Of a DNA stretch of 64,000 nt, positions 49,301 through 56,747 are shown one piece after another (within the stretch, counting starts at the first letter, position 1; each line of letters opens with the position of its first letter). Location of the stretch: the NCBI GenBank assembly GCA_023140195.1, contig JAGLME010000015.1, positions 248,001 through 312,000 of the forward strand, written 5' to 3'. A program made the translations under genes and the position numbers. Source of the stretch: Thermoplasmata archaeon (GTDB taxonomy: Archaea > Thermoplasmatota > Thermoplasmata > RBG-16-68-12 > SOIM01). The notes below the pieces were generated by a model. It was not told the DNA's origin. It saw only the letters and a list, made by a program, of their open reading frames with translations, and made no database searches.

Positions 49301-50066
49301 GATTCTGCAATGCTCGGTAGGCTGTAACACTCTTGCCAAAACCAGATTCACCAACGAGGAACTGAATCGTATACCTATTGCTGCATATCCCCCCTTGAAC
49401 TTCGTCCTCAATCTGGCGCTGGACCCAGCTATCAGGAACTGACAGGAGAAACTCCCTTTCGTAGTGAGTCAAGCTCTGCATGCAAAGGCTTTGTAACAGG
49501 GACTCTGATAGCATCTCGGCATCAATACCAAGGTATTGCTTCCTGAGCCAATGGCCCTCAGAAGTATTGTCCAAAAAATCTGATAAGCGGGACTGATCCC
49601 AAATATCGCACATGACGTCAAATTCTTCCTCCTTTTCGTGAACTGACTGCAAGAGAGTCATGTCGGGACGTTGGTTGGTAGCCAGAATAACAGTGAATTT
49701 TGCCTTGGGAAATTCCTTTCTGATTTCTTGGGCCAAACGGCCAGCCTTGATCAAGTCTCCATCCGTACTCTTCGATGCCGCCTTCGTTTCTGGAGCCGAT
49801 GTCCCGTCGTATAGCCATTTTCTCTTTAGCTCCCTTCTATCTGTCGATGTGGTCTGAAGAATCAGGAAGTGAGGAGGTCTACTTCCCGGGGCGCGGCAGA
49901 ATCCATCTACCGGTGACTTCACTGGTTCCCCAGCGGCATTTACTCCAGTCTGCAAAATGTGTGGGTAGTCTCGGTCCACCTTGTGCAACACTGAAACCAC
50001 CAGGAGCTCAAACTGGCCCCTATCTGTCATTGCTTCGAGAGCTTCAGCCGTATTCAAATTGACCAT
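46335..50066 (-). CDS. Giant STAND NTPase with N-terminal nuclease-like domain (Avs-like)
   Basis: 1243 residues. The N-terminal 90 residues look like a PD-(D/E)XK variant: FELLVVSVLHKV, SPVDGF (Asp54), FLILQTTSTDRRELKRKWL. The NTPase core follows with Walker A GESGFGKS (239-246) and Walker B LLIVLDD (310-316), then a winged-helix-like stretch. The last 700 residues are helical, repeat-like and rich in Trp/Leu, the usual ligand-sensing part. This three-part plan is that of antiviral Avs-type STAND proteins, which recognise a viral protein and then trigger a nuclease. It is the outermost gene of the element, 344 bases from attR. Confidence 0.78.
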   Translation of the reverse strand: MVNLNTAEALEAMTDRGQFELLVVSVLHKVDRDYPHILQTGVNAAGEPVKSPVDGFCRAPGSRPPHFLILQTTSTDRRELKRKWLYDGTSAPETKAASKSTDGDLIKAGRLAQEIRKEFPKAKFTVILATNQRPDMTLLQSVHEKEEEFDVMCDIWDQSRLSDFLDNTSEGHWLRKQYLGIDAEMLSESLLQSLCMQSLTHYEREFLLSVPDSWVQRQIEDEVQGGICSNRYTIQFLVGESGFGKSVTAYRALQNHLQSGGYGLWAPASLVNECLSLEEVISKVLQALHPHLSPEAGRVALQLVREGSQLLIVLDDVNRAEAPTRLLHRILSWSRPQPSTIPDSPSSVSQHIVVCPVWPHIWGQMEDNLTRLPWIHTIIIGPMTLAEATLAVRVATSHADVEISSAEASDLATKMGRDPVMIGLLSSLLTNAKQSDLNVLAEDVVENFVTSSLKDAASAPGASYLSSDYRKALSTTCLHMLRKREHQPSWEEIKRWLGENSNLKAMRELIRRSMLCRLRDQEELVFRHDRILETLLVGSMVTILTDSMSDSEVLEEPYYAGIIGRALLISPQHREFLAEMRNRNPLSLVEAIRCFGIPTSSNHKAIIGEVKQWMESGMAKGATPDSVINAVCWSLLETDSPAVLEVTERLRAYPLVLLARLRNGCAESGASYFGTRGDFAPGINDGLRDRILDHAKMKHREQLLRELKMLLISSTVTDRNRKGSLALAGFLGLTDLQDEIAACWRLSTDRIGTLPEAIWAATQCSGANPSDILDPLMACWASLPDEENTRGISPKVQMAKYLRFALARGIRDDVIDYLVKQCDVHESLRWPITFMCDKIDTPNAIEFIVRSAARIEREIAGTERFSPWTAMIVDNWNNSRRGGRRLSQASWARLRALWENPQNDEFVKTEAFRLWLTNVEWTEIDILRVIPQTPPLFHRALWKRAQLGDQSVVRDILPLLSTETHWFSVAHYVWCNEIMNVAERHLESFKDNISKDFMSDRLDIHYMISRLLMMIPARDAEILLTKYWNHLGYSPLFIQTALYVGTPKCLELASSSIIQCPNDVPVFKHIDFHFGFLDSERQKYLTVGHLENLVPYLDRLGEHDLRELAEVCQRLGVPEWSQQHLSNLLSEKLRRDYHPSDDELLQDLNEFLADRHGKWRVGYWLEEFDKRHDSRDRALDLVDRWLASHPTIEGLEIAATCVQAIGTREDLLILEKHKIAGPSDVISKIRASARFHVQRRTLE

Positions 50067-50409
50067 CTCATCTTCGAATCCCCTTTTGGGTTTGTGCCAA
50101 TATCCGGATTACAGACTGTTGGCCAAGTGCCTTGTTTTGACATGCCTTACTCAATATCCCCCTTCTTTCAATCCCCGACAGCCTTGCCGAATATGAATTG
50201 GAGTTCTCATGTACTTATTGTCCTTTTTATGCAGTGAGACATTTGCGTCTCACATTCTATTGTTCGATTCTTGACGGTGCTCTCTCCGATCTCCTGCACT
50301 ATGCGTACTGCATGAACCCCGGAATTCATATTGTTTTTGTCGCCCTTCAAGACCTAGTACTCTTCCCCCGCAAAGCCTTACTTCCCAGCGGGTTCCGAAC
50401 CCAAACCCA
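50067..50409. other. Right-end intergenic region of the element
   Basis: Upstream of the STAND gene and inside attR. No gene seen. The last 30 bases before the att core (cccagcgggttccgaaccca) are unrelated to the tRNA body, as expected for element-derived sequence. Confidence 0.4.
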
Positions 50410-50429
50410 TTCAAATCCGGGCGGGCCCA
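50410..50429 (+). repeat. attR core (exact copy of tRNA-Pro 3' end)
   Basis: ttcaaatccgggcgggccca, identical to 3342-3361. The rest of the tRNA is absent here, so this is the original chromosomal 3' end of the tRNA displaced by integration. Confidence 0.9.
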
Positions 50430-50465
50430 CTTAGTTCTTCTCAATTCCTTTTTGGCTTATACCAA

Positions 50466-51212
50466 CTAAAGATCTTTCCTGCAGAACCATAAGCCGCCTG
50501 CCACAAACAGAACAATGGTCAGCACCAACACCACGTAGAATGCTTCAGCCAGGGGCAACCCTGCCATGACCCTGTATCCAAAGGCAAGAGGATTGAATAT
50601 TGAGGGCTCTGAGGCGGGATTGGCCATGAGCTCGAAGCTGTAGGTGAAAGACAAGACGAGGGAAACTGCAAATCCGACCAGCACAGTGTACGTGGTTGTG
50701 CGCAGTGGAACGCTAAAGAAGAACGTGAGGGCAAAGACGAACAACAGCATTGGCATGACCATTAGGTGATGGATCAGGAAGAGCGGCAGGTCCAGTCCCC
50801 CCACGATTGCCCATGCAACGCCCCCTGCAATGAGGGTCCCAATCATGAATATGATCAGAAAAGAGATCACGGAAGACAGTGTTCTTCGGACAAGGAAGCT
50901 CAACCGGGATTCTGGACGAGATAGGATGAGATCCAGTGTTTCATCATCATCCAGATCACATATGATGAATGCACCAAAGCTGACCACGATTAGAAACAGG
51001 AACCTCAAAACATCCTCGAACCAGATGAACTCAAACATGCCTGCGGAACCCTCCGGCACAGAGGCCTCTATTGCATCTCTCAAATCCTCTGGAGAGAACT
51101 CCACCACAAGGGCAAACGTCAGGGCGAATATCGCCATTATGATGACTGTGTAACTCGCTCGCTTGGACACCAACATGTCCTTTATGTCAAGTAGTGTCGG
51201 CTGGAGGTTCAT
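50466..51212 (-). CDS. ABC-2 type transporter permease
   Basis: 248 residues with about six transmembrane helices (VIIMAIFALTFALVV, FLIIFMIGTLIAGGV, MLLFVFALTFFFSV, AFYVVLVLTIVLFVAGGLW). It shows the ABC-2/NatB-like layout, with a large outside loop after helix 1 and the cytoplasmic stretch DLDDDETLDLILSRPESRL that couples to the ATPase. Its start overlaps the end of the second permease by four bases. With 51209-51994 and 51987-52712 it forms an exporter of unknown substrate. First intact gene beyond attR, on the chromosomal flank. Confidence 0.85.
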   Translation of the reverse strand: MNLQPTLLDIKDMLVSKRASYTVIIMAIFALTFALVVEFSPEDLRDAIEASVPEGSAGMFEFIWFEDVLRFLFLIVVSFGAFIICDLDDDETLDLILSRPESRLSFLVRRTLSSVISFLIIFMIGTLIAGGVAWAIVGGLDLPLFLIHHLMVMPMLLFVFALTFFFSVPLRTTTYTVLVGFAVSLVLSFTYSFELMANPASEPSIFNPLAFGYRVMAGLPLAEAFYVVLVLTIVLFVAGGLWFCRKDL

Positions 51213-51994
51213 AGATCCTCATTCCGGATTCTGAGTATCGCCAGTGCCAGGAAAGGAAGTGAAAACAGGATGATCACGACGGCGTATGCGATGAACAGTC
51301 CACCTTCGAGGTTGTGCGTCGTGAAGTAGGTTGCGTAGTAATGCGGTGTGAACTTGGCAACATCCACCATGACATCAGAGGTGTATTTCAGGGCATTGGG
51401 CATCATCAAGAACGAGAAGAGTCCGAACGAAGCGATGAACGAAACAAGATTACTCTTGACCAACGTGGATATCAGTAGAGCGACGCACAACGCAAAGAAC
51501 CCAAGGAGGTACATCAGGACTGTTGTGGCCAAGTAGGCCGATGCCGTCAGTTCTGGCACCTGTGGATGGATGAGGAAGTACCCTGGTATCAAGACACCAA
51601 GGAATATCACACCAAATGCCAGTATGGCAGAGACTAGGTGGATCAGCATGTACGTGGGCCTCGTTATCGGGCGGGAAAGAACAAGTCCTATCCTCTCACC
51701 GGTTCTGTCCCCGGACACAGCGTCAAAGATGAAAAGGGGCGCCAGGAATATCGTAACGAGCTTGCTCATTGCACCATCGAAGAAGAACCACTGGAACTGC
51801 AGATCTGGACGATCGATAAAGAGGGCGTATAGCTCACCAGTCACCGTCCCTGCCTCCATAAGAGAATCTAGGAAATAGGCCCCCGCGACGAGCATGTACA
51901 CGGACATGAGAAGGGCCAACAAACCTCTCACTGAGAAGAGCATTCTGTAGGTTCTATGCCAGATCACTGCTAGGAAGTCCACCTTATCATCCAT
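51209..51994 (-). CDS. ABC-2 type transporter permease
   Basis: 261 residues, about six membrane helices (GLLALLMSVYMLVAGAYFL, TIFLAPLFIFDAVSG, ILAFGVIFLGVLIPGYFL, LLGFFALCVALLIS, FIASFGLFSFLMM, FIAYAVVIILFSLPFLALA). The coupling segment SGDRTGERIGLVLSRPITR mirrors that of the partner permease. It overlaps the ATPase gene by eight bases and the second permease by four, so the three genes form one operon coding for a heterodimeric exporter. Confidence 0.85.
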   Translation of the reverse strand: MDDKVDFLAVIWHRTYRMLFSVRGLLALLMSVYMLVAGAYFLDSLMEAGTVTGELYALFIDRPDLQFQWFFFDGAMSKLVTIFLAPLFIFDAVSGDRTGERIGLVLSRPITRPTYMLIHLVSAILAFGVIFLGVLIPGYFLIHPQVPELTASAYLATTVLMYLLGFFALCVALLISTLVKSNLVSFIASFGLFSFLMMPNALKYTSDVMVDVAKFTPHYYATYFTTHNLEGGLFIAYAVVIILFSLPFLALAILRIRNEDL

Positions 51995-52712
51995 GGCTGG
52001 CCACCTTCAGGAATACCTCATCAAGGTCTTCTGCCTCATGCTTCTGCCTCAATTCTTCTGGGCTTCCCTCCTCGATAAGTAACCCTTCGTGTATTATGCC
52101 AACAGTATCACATATCTTCTCTACATCGCTGAGGATGTGTGTTGAAAAAAGAACTGTTTTACCTTTGTCTGCAAATGCCCTCATGGTATCCAGAACCTCA
52201 TTTCTGCCTATTGGGTCCAGACCTGTGGTGGGCTCATCGAAGAGAAGAGTGTCCGGGTCGTGGATCAGGGCCTGGGCGATACCTATTCGCTGCTTGTTTC
52301 CCTTGCTGATGGCTTTTATTCTCCTGTCAAGATTATCTGTCAGGTTTATCTCTCCAGCTATCTCTTCTATTCTCTTGGAGATGTCTGCTTTGGACATACC
52401 GCTCAGTATGCCCATATATGTGAGGAATTTCCTGGGAGTATCCCACCTTGGCATCCCATACGACTCTGGGAGATAACCTACGTGTCTTCTGGCCTCCACA
52501 CCGTCGTTGAAGACATCTATCCCTTTTATGCTGGCCTCACCGCCTGTGGCATAGACAAGCCCTACGAGTATCTTCAACGTGGTCGTCTTGCCAGCTCCGT
52601 TCGGTCCACAGAAACCATAGACCTGCCCCTCTTCAATGACCAGATCGAGGCCTTTTAGAGCTTGCACGTCTTTGTAGTCCTTCTTCAAACCCTTTATCTC
52701 AATTGCTCCCAT
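51987..52712 (-). CDS. ABC transporter ATP-binding protein
   Basis: 241 residues. Walker A GPNGAGKT (36-43), Q-loop in GYLPESYG, signature SKGNKQR, Walker B LLFDEPTTGLDP and the H-switch FSTHILSDVE are all intact. It belongs to the DrrA/CcmA/NatA-like group that drives ABC-2 permeases. It is the first gene of the three-gene operon on the minus strand. The substrate is unknown; such exporters move lipids, antibiotics or ions. Confidence 0.93.
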   Translation of the reverse strand: MGAIEIKGLKKDYKDVQALKGLDLVIEEGQVYGFCGPNGAGKTTTLKILVGLVYATGGEASIKGIDVFNDGVEARRHVGYLPESYGMPRWDTPRKFLTYMGILSGMSKADISKRIEEIAGEINLTDNLDRRIKAISKGNKQRIGIAQALIHDPDTLLFDEPTTGLDPIGRNEVLDTMRAFADKGKTVLFSTHILSDVEKICDTVGIIHEGLLIEEGSPEELRQKHEAEDLDEVFLKVASHG

Positions 52713-52780
52713 CGGATCTCCTCAAACTGTAGATTAGCGGTGGGATAATAATACTTCTGCGAGAACTCCCAGTCCGAGAT

Positions 52781-53476
52781 TCAGCAGGGCCCATACTTCT
52801 CGATCAATACGGCTTCGGTCACCGCAATGTGTCCTCTTGTCCCATCCCATTTCTTCTCCGATTCCTTGATCTGCAGTCTCTTCTCGAAGTTCGGACCATC
52901 CAGTACCAAGGTCTCATACTCTCCACCCTCACCCGATGGATTGATGCCCTTCTCTTGTTCCAGTCGCTGAAGATTCTTGAGACATTCGTCATCAATCATT
53001 CGACCCAGCCAAGATTCGTCCAGACCTTCTGCCGCTACCCCGATGATCATGACCTCGAACCCAGCTTGAACAATGTCCTCCATCACCCTCATCTGGTTCT
53101 TTCTCCACACCGGGCTGAAGACCTTGACGCCGATCTCTTCTCCGATCCTGTTGAACCTGCTCCACTGGTAGTCCGATGCAATGGCTCCTGTGATCAGACC
53201 TTCCACGTCCAGCTCACTCAGCACGCCTTTTAGTATTTCCAGCTCTTCTTCAGGCTCACCGCTCACTGCAGCCTGCTTCAAAGGTATCCCCATAGCCTCC
53301 GAGTGCAATCTCGTCAGGTGCACATTGGGGATATGGAACAGGTAAGAATCCTCTCCAGGCATCATGGATACCAGATACTTCACGTTCCAGCCTTTCTGCT
53401 GAACAAGGTACACGGCGTATGTCGAGTCCTTGCCTCCGGAGAAGAGGGCGGCCACGTCCATGGGACCGAATCCCAT
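52781..53476 (-). CDS. dph6: Dph6-type diphthine-ammonia ligase (ATP-PPase)
   Basis: 231 residues. The PP-loop SGGKDS is at about 14-19, and the family-specific GEGGEYETLVLDGP is near 190. These match the archaeal MJ0570/Dph6 family that completes diphthamide on elongation factor 2 by ATP-dependent amidation. ATG 53476 lies about 20 bases after CATAAAAG, suiting a leaderless transcript; ATG 53461 directly before DVAALFSGGKDS is the alternative start. It is followed by the ABC operon on the same strand after a 69-base gap. Confidence 0.9.
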   Translation of the reverse strand: MGFGPMDVAALFSGGKDSTYAVYLVQQKGWNVKYLVSMMPGEDSYLFHIPNVHLTRLHSEAMGIPLKQAAVSGEPEEELEILKGVLSELDVEGLITGAIASDYQWSRFNRIGEEIGVKVFSPVWRKNQMRVMEDIVQAGFEVMIIGVAAEGLDESWLGRMIDDECLKNLQRLEQEKGINPSGEGGEYETLVLDGPNFEKRLQIKESEKKWDGTRGHIAVTEAVLIEKYGPC

Positions 53477-53493
53477 TCCGCATTAATACCCTT

Positions 53494-54036
53494 TTATGCT
53501 TCGAAGAGGAGGTAGAGCGAGATCGCTGCCCTTGAGTCCTTCTTGAGTCTGTCCCTTTCGTGCTCCATTGAAGGTTCGCCCTCAACGCTGGTGGCAGACC
53601 TCCCGGTCAAGGATCCTATATCCAGTATCCCAGAATTGTCGACGCAGCTGAGAACTTCGGCGAGCGAGTACTCTTTTCCAAGAAGGCCGTTGAGGTCTCC
53701 GATCCAGACCTTCTTGACGTGACCGTTCTGAGGAAACCCTATCCTCTTCCTGAGGTAGTGATCTCTCAGTTCCATCGCCCGCAGATAGCCTTTGAAGGTG
53801 AGGAAATAGACCTTCCTTCTCCTTCTCTCGTTCTCGACCCTGCCCAATCTGTTCTCTACGTAGCCTTTCTTCTTCAGCGAGGAGAGCGTGATCGATACAT
53901 GGCTCCTCCTGGTTCTCAATACCTCTGCTATGCCTACTTGGGTGATATCCTGAGGGTACTCGGCCCTGCGACCTTCCCGGATGTGGCTCAGCAGATGGAC
54001 TAGAGCCCGCACGGTGGCGGTGGCTCCAATTTTCAT
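53494..54036 (-). CDS. MarR-type winged-helix regulator with extended C-terminus
   Basis: 180 residues from ATG 54036; the track start 54177 adds an N-terminus without protein-like character. Residues about 5-80 form a winged helix (VRALVHLLSHI ... ITQVGIAEVLRTRRSHVSITLSSLKKKGYVENRLGRVENERRRRKVYFLT). A C-terminal part includes KKVWIGDLNGLL and SLAEVLSCVDNSGILDI. It may control the neighbouring Dph6/ABC genes, but this is only by position. Confidence 0.7.
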   Translation of the reverse strand: MKIGATATVRALVHLLSHIREGRRAEYPQDITQVGIAEVLRTRRSHVSITLSSLKKKGYVENRLGRVENERRRRKVYFLTFKGYLRAMELRDHYLRKRIGFPQNGHVKKVWIGDLNGLLGKEYSLAEVLSCVDNSGILDIGSLTGRSATSVEGEPSMEHERDRLKKDSRAAISLYLLFEA

Positions 54037-54303
54037 TCTTTCCAGAACTAACCCTCCATTAGAGGGGCCTAGCAGATTGTTCCACACCCTGTGCCTGCCA
54101 GTGGCACTATTATATCTGTTGGAGGTCGTATTTATCTGATTTGGTGCAAATGGCGCACTCGCACATCGACCTGCCAACCATTTCGTGTATTTGATTTCCT
54201 TCCTGATGGACTATATACCTTGCCCTCACATGTAAACGAATTCACTCGTCCTCAACGACAAAAAGGTTTTCTGAATGGAATCCTTACTCGTCGCAGTGGC
54301 AGC

Positions 54304-55008
54304 ATGTTGCTTGATGATCTTTCCACCAAGGAGTTCGAGGAGCGGGTCGATGGTGACACCGTCGTGATCCTTCCTCTGGGCGTCATCGAGGAGCACGGAG
54401 AACATCTGCCATTGAGCACAGATTCCCTTCAATGCGAGTACGTAGTTGAGGAGATTGCCAGGAGGACCAATGCTCTTATTGCACCGCCCATCAGGTACGG
54501 CGTCTGCAACACCACACGCAACTTCCCTGGAACCGTCAGCATCGGTTTCGAGACGCTTCGAAGCCTGGTCTATGATGTCCTGTCCGAGTTCGCCCGGAAC
54601 GGGATCAAGAACGTGGTGATAGTCTCAGGACACGCCGGTTCATCACATCTGGCGGCGGTCAAACTTGCAGCAAAGGACATTGTGGATGAAGAGGACATGA
54701 AGATTCTGGCGCTCTCGGACTACGAGATAATCTATGACAAAGGAGTGGCGGGCAAGGATGAAGGCCATTCGGGCTGGATAGAGACCTCCCGGGTCATGGC
54801 GATCCGCCCCGACCTCATCAAGGGTGAGGGGAAGAAAGGCGTCAACAAGATACCACGGTACATGGTCCTCAGACATCCTGAGAAGCACTGGGAGGGGGTC
54901 ACCGGCGACCCTTCGAAAGCGACCAAGGAGAAGGGCGAGGAGCTCAACGAGATGGTCATAGAGGAACTGGTGAAGATGATCGAGGACATGCGAAGGATGG
55001 AGGTTTGA
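54304..55008 (+). CDS. Creatininase-family amidohydrolase (ArfB-like)
   Basis: 234 residues from ATG 54304; the first 71 codons of the track ORF are non-coding. The metal-binding signature GVIEEHGEHLPLSTDS is at about 27-42, with VSGHAGSSH near 110-118 and GHSGWIETSRVM near 155. In archaea this family includes ArfB, the formamide hydrolase of riboflavin and F420 precursor synthesis, as well as creatininase and MftE-like proteins; which one cannot be told here. Its stop overlaps the start region of rpiA, with a GGAGGT serving that gene. Confidence 0.85.
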   Translation: MLLDDLSTKEFEERVDGDTVVILPLGVIEEHGEHLPLSTDSLQCEYVVEEIARRTNALIAPPIRYGVCNTTRNFPGTVSIGFETLRSLVYDVLSEFARNGIKNVVIVSGHAGSSHLAAVKLAAKDIVDEEDMKILALSDYEIIYDKGVAGKDEGHSGWIETSRVMAIRPDLIKGEGKKGVNKIPRYMVLRHPEKHWEGVTGDPSKATKEKGEELNEMVIEELVKMIEDMRRMEV

Positions 55009-55010
55009 TC

Positions 55011-55679
55011 TTGAATCTCAAGCAGGTTGCTGGCGAGAAGGCCACTGAATATGTACAGGACGGAATGGCTCTGGGTCTTGGGACCGGTTCCACCGTGCGG
55101 TATTTCGTGGAGAAGCTCGGGGGGTTGGTGGCCGAGGGTTTGGACGTAATAGGAGTTCCGACCTCGGAGAGAACCGAAGAACTGGCAAGGAAGGTCGGTG
55201 TGCCTCTGTCCACACTTGAGAAGACCCCGGCGTTGGACCTGACGGTGGACGGCGCGGACGAGGTCGATCCCAACCTGAACTTGATCAAGGGCATGGGCGG
55301 CGCTCTGCTCAGGGAGAAGATGGTCGCTTCTTCCTCCAGGGAGTTCATGGTGATCGTCGATGACTCAAAGGTGGTGGAGAAGCTCGGGACCAAGAGCCCC
55401 CTGCCGGTCGAGGTGACCCAATTCGGCTGGACCTCCGTCAAGGAATGGATCGCGAAGCTGGGCAGCATTCCCAATCGAAGGATCATCGAAGGAAACCCGT
55501 ACCTCACCGACAACCAGAACTACCTCCTCGAATGCGAGTTCAAAGGAATAGACGATCCATACAAACTTGACGCTGACCTTCACAGACTTCCAGGTGTGGT
55601 GGAGACCGGCCTCTTCCTGGACCTGACATGCAGGGTGATAATCGGTAAAGAATCCGGTGTGGTGGAACTCGAGAAATAG
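55011..55679 (+). CDS. rpiA: Ribose-5-phosphate isomerase A
   Basis: 222 residues. LGLGTGSTVRYFVEKL (phosphate loop), GVPTSE, DLTVDGADEVDPNLNLIKGMGGALLREK (catalytic Asp/Glu/Lys region) and the LPVEV strand are all present. It interconverts ribose 5-phosphate and ribulose 5-phosphate. The TTG at 55011 is chosen over TTG 55005 because GGAGGT at 54998-55003 is seven bases away. It is coupled to the creatininase-family gene. Confidence 0.95.
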   Translation: MNLKQVAGEKATEYVQDGMALGLGTGSTVRYFVEKLGGLVAEGLDVIGVPTSERTEELARKVGVPLSTLEKTPALDLTVDGADEVDPNLNLIKGMGGALLREKMVASSSREFMVIVDDSKVVEKLGTKSPLPVEVTQFGWTSVKEWIAKLGSIPNRRIIEGNPYLTDNQNYLLECEFKGIDDPYKLDADLHRLPGVVETGLFLDLTCRVIIGKESGVVELEK

Positions 55680-55680
55680 G

Positions 55681-56049
55681 CTACTTCGGATGGCGCCTGA
55701 TATCCCTTATCATCCGCTCTATCTCGGCCATCTTGGCCTTCGCATCCTTCTCCAATACGTCAACAATATCATCCAAGGAGAGCGACAGTTTGTAGGCATG
55801 CACCGGTCTGCCCTTTCCTTCCTTTTTGATGTCCCTCTTCTCCACCCAGTTCCTGTTCCTGAGGTCCTGCATGGCGATGGAAACTTCCGGCTGTCTCAGA
55901 CCGGTTGCCTTCTCTATCTCAACGGATGTGGTCTCCGTTTTCTTGGTCAAACACACGAGTGTTTTGGACACGTTCTTGGACAAGCTAGCCTTTATCAGGA
56001 GATTGATGAAAGTGTGGTCCTTTCCCACCAGTTTTGTCTCCTTGGACAT
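55681..56049 (-). CDS. ArsR/MarR-like winged-helix regulator
   Basis: 122 residues. The helix-turn-helix is TTSVEIEKATGLRQPEVSIAMQDLRNRNWV, with the wing KKEGKGRPVHAYKLS and a C-terminal dimer helix (ILEKDAKAKMAEIERMIRDI). This is a common archaeal regulator type. A strong TATA region (ATATATATACTC on the minus strand, 56075-56090) precedes the start. Convergent with rpiA. Confidence 0.82.
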   Translation of the reverse strand: MSKETKLVGKDHTFINLLIKASLSKNVSKTLVCLTKKTETTSVEIEKATGLRQPEVSIAMQDLRNRNWVEKRDIKKEGKGRPVHAYKLSLSLDDIVDVLEKDAKAKMAEIERMIRDIRRHPK

Positions 56050-56281
56050 ATTAATCTAAGTAGCAATTATTAATATGAGTATATATATTTTTCCACCAGT
56101 TTAACTCGCTTGAAAATGAGAGAGCCAGTGTCCCTTCTGAGCAGCCATGATTCGTCGGTGACTTCACGCAAAATGAAGGCCAGAATCTCCGAGAAAACTC
56201 GATTTCCGCACCTCAAATGCATCCGTGAAACCTAAATCCTAAATACCAGTTGGGACATTGGACAGGTCTGCGAGGCCAATT

Positions 56282-56563
56282 ATGAAGATGCCACGTACGA
56301 TAAAAGGATACTGTCCCTTCTGCGGGAAACACTCAGACCTGGACATCGAGAAGGTGAAGACCAAACCCAGGTCGGAGTTCAGGCGGGGGCAGAGGCGCTT
56401 CAGACGTGTCTCCGCGGGTTACGGAGGGTCAACCAGGGCCATCTATAAAGATAGGGAGAAGCCCACCAAGAGGGTGTACATCCGGTACCGCTGCAGGGAA
56501 TGCAAGAAGGCCCATCACAGGAAGAACATAAGGGCAAAGGTGTTCGAGCTCACGGAGGTCTGA
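56282..56563 (+). CDS. rpl44e: Ribosomal protein eL42 (L44e)
   Basis: 93 residues from ATG 56282 ([17 protein letters not shown]). Zinc-ribbon cysteines CPFC and CRECKK flank a very basic middle ([27 protein letters not shown]), as in archaeal L44e near the ribosomal E site. It starts the L44e-S27e-aIF2alpha-Nop10 translation operon typical of euryarchaea; the next gene follows after one base. Confidence 0.97.
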   Translation: MKMPRTIKGYCPFCGKHSDLDIEKVKTKPRSEFRRGQRRFRRVSAGYGGSTRAIYKDREKPTKRVYIRYRCRECKKAHHRKNIRAKVFELTEV

Positions 56564-56564
56564 G

Positions 56565-56747
56565 ATGGAGACAGTTCCCAAACCCAGAGGCAAGTTCCTC
56601 AAGATCAAATGCCCGGACTGCGGGAACGAGCAGGGTATTTTCGACAGGGCCTCGACCCAAGTCAATTGCCTGGTCTGCGGAGCGACGCTTGCCAAGCCCC
56701 AGGGGGGCAAAGCGGCTCTCAGGGGTGAGAGCAGGCCGGTGGAATGA
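56565..56747 (+). CDS. rps27e: Ribosomal protein eS27
   Basis: 60 residues with [15 protein letters not shown] and CLVCGATL, the four-cysteine zinc ribbon of S27e. It overlaps the aIF2alpha start by four bases. Confidence 0.97.
   Translation: METVPKPRGKFLKIKCPDCGNEQGIFDRASTQVNCLVCGATLAKPQGGKAALRGESRPVE

Larger units (their letters stand above)
3362..50429 (+). mobile_element. Predicted 47-kb integrative element inserted in tRNA-Pro(TGG)
   Basis: Bounded by the tRNA 3' end on the left and an exact 20-base copy of it on the right, with a tyrosine recombinase gene at the left border. Genes on both flanks are conserved housekeeping genes, while those between are secreted repeat proteins, nucleases, HEPN and STAND proteins, decayed fragments and orphans. 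The interior appears less G+C-rich than the flanks by eye; this was not computed. No replication initiator, relaxase, conjugative ATPase or virion gene was recognised, so it may be a non-autonomous or mobilisable island. One att copy plus cargo is 47,068 bp. Whether the left surface-protein half and the right defence half arrived together is unknown. Confidence 0.8.
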
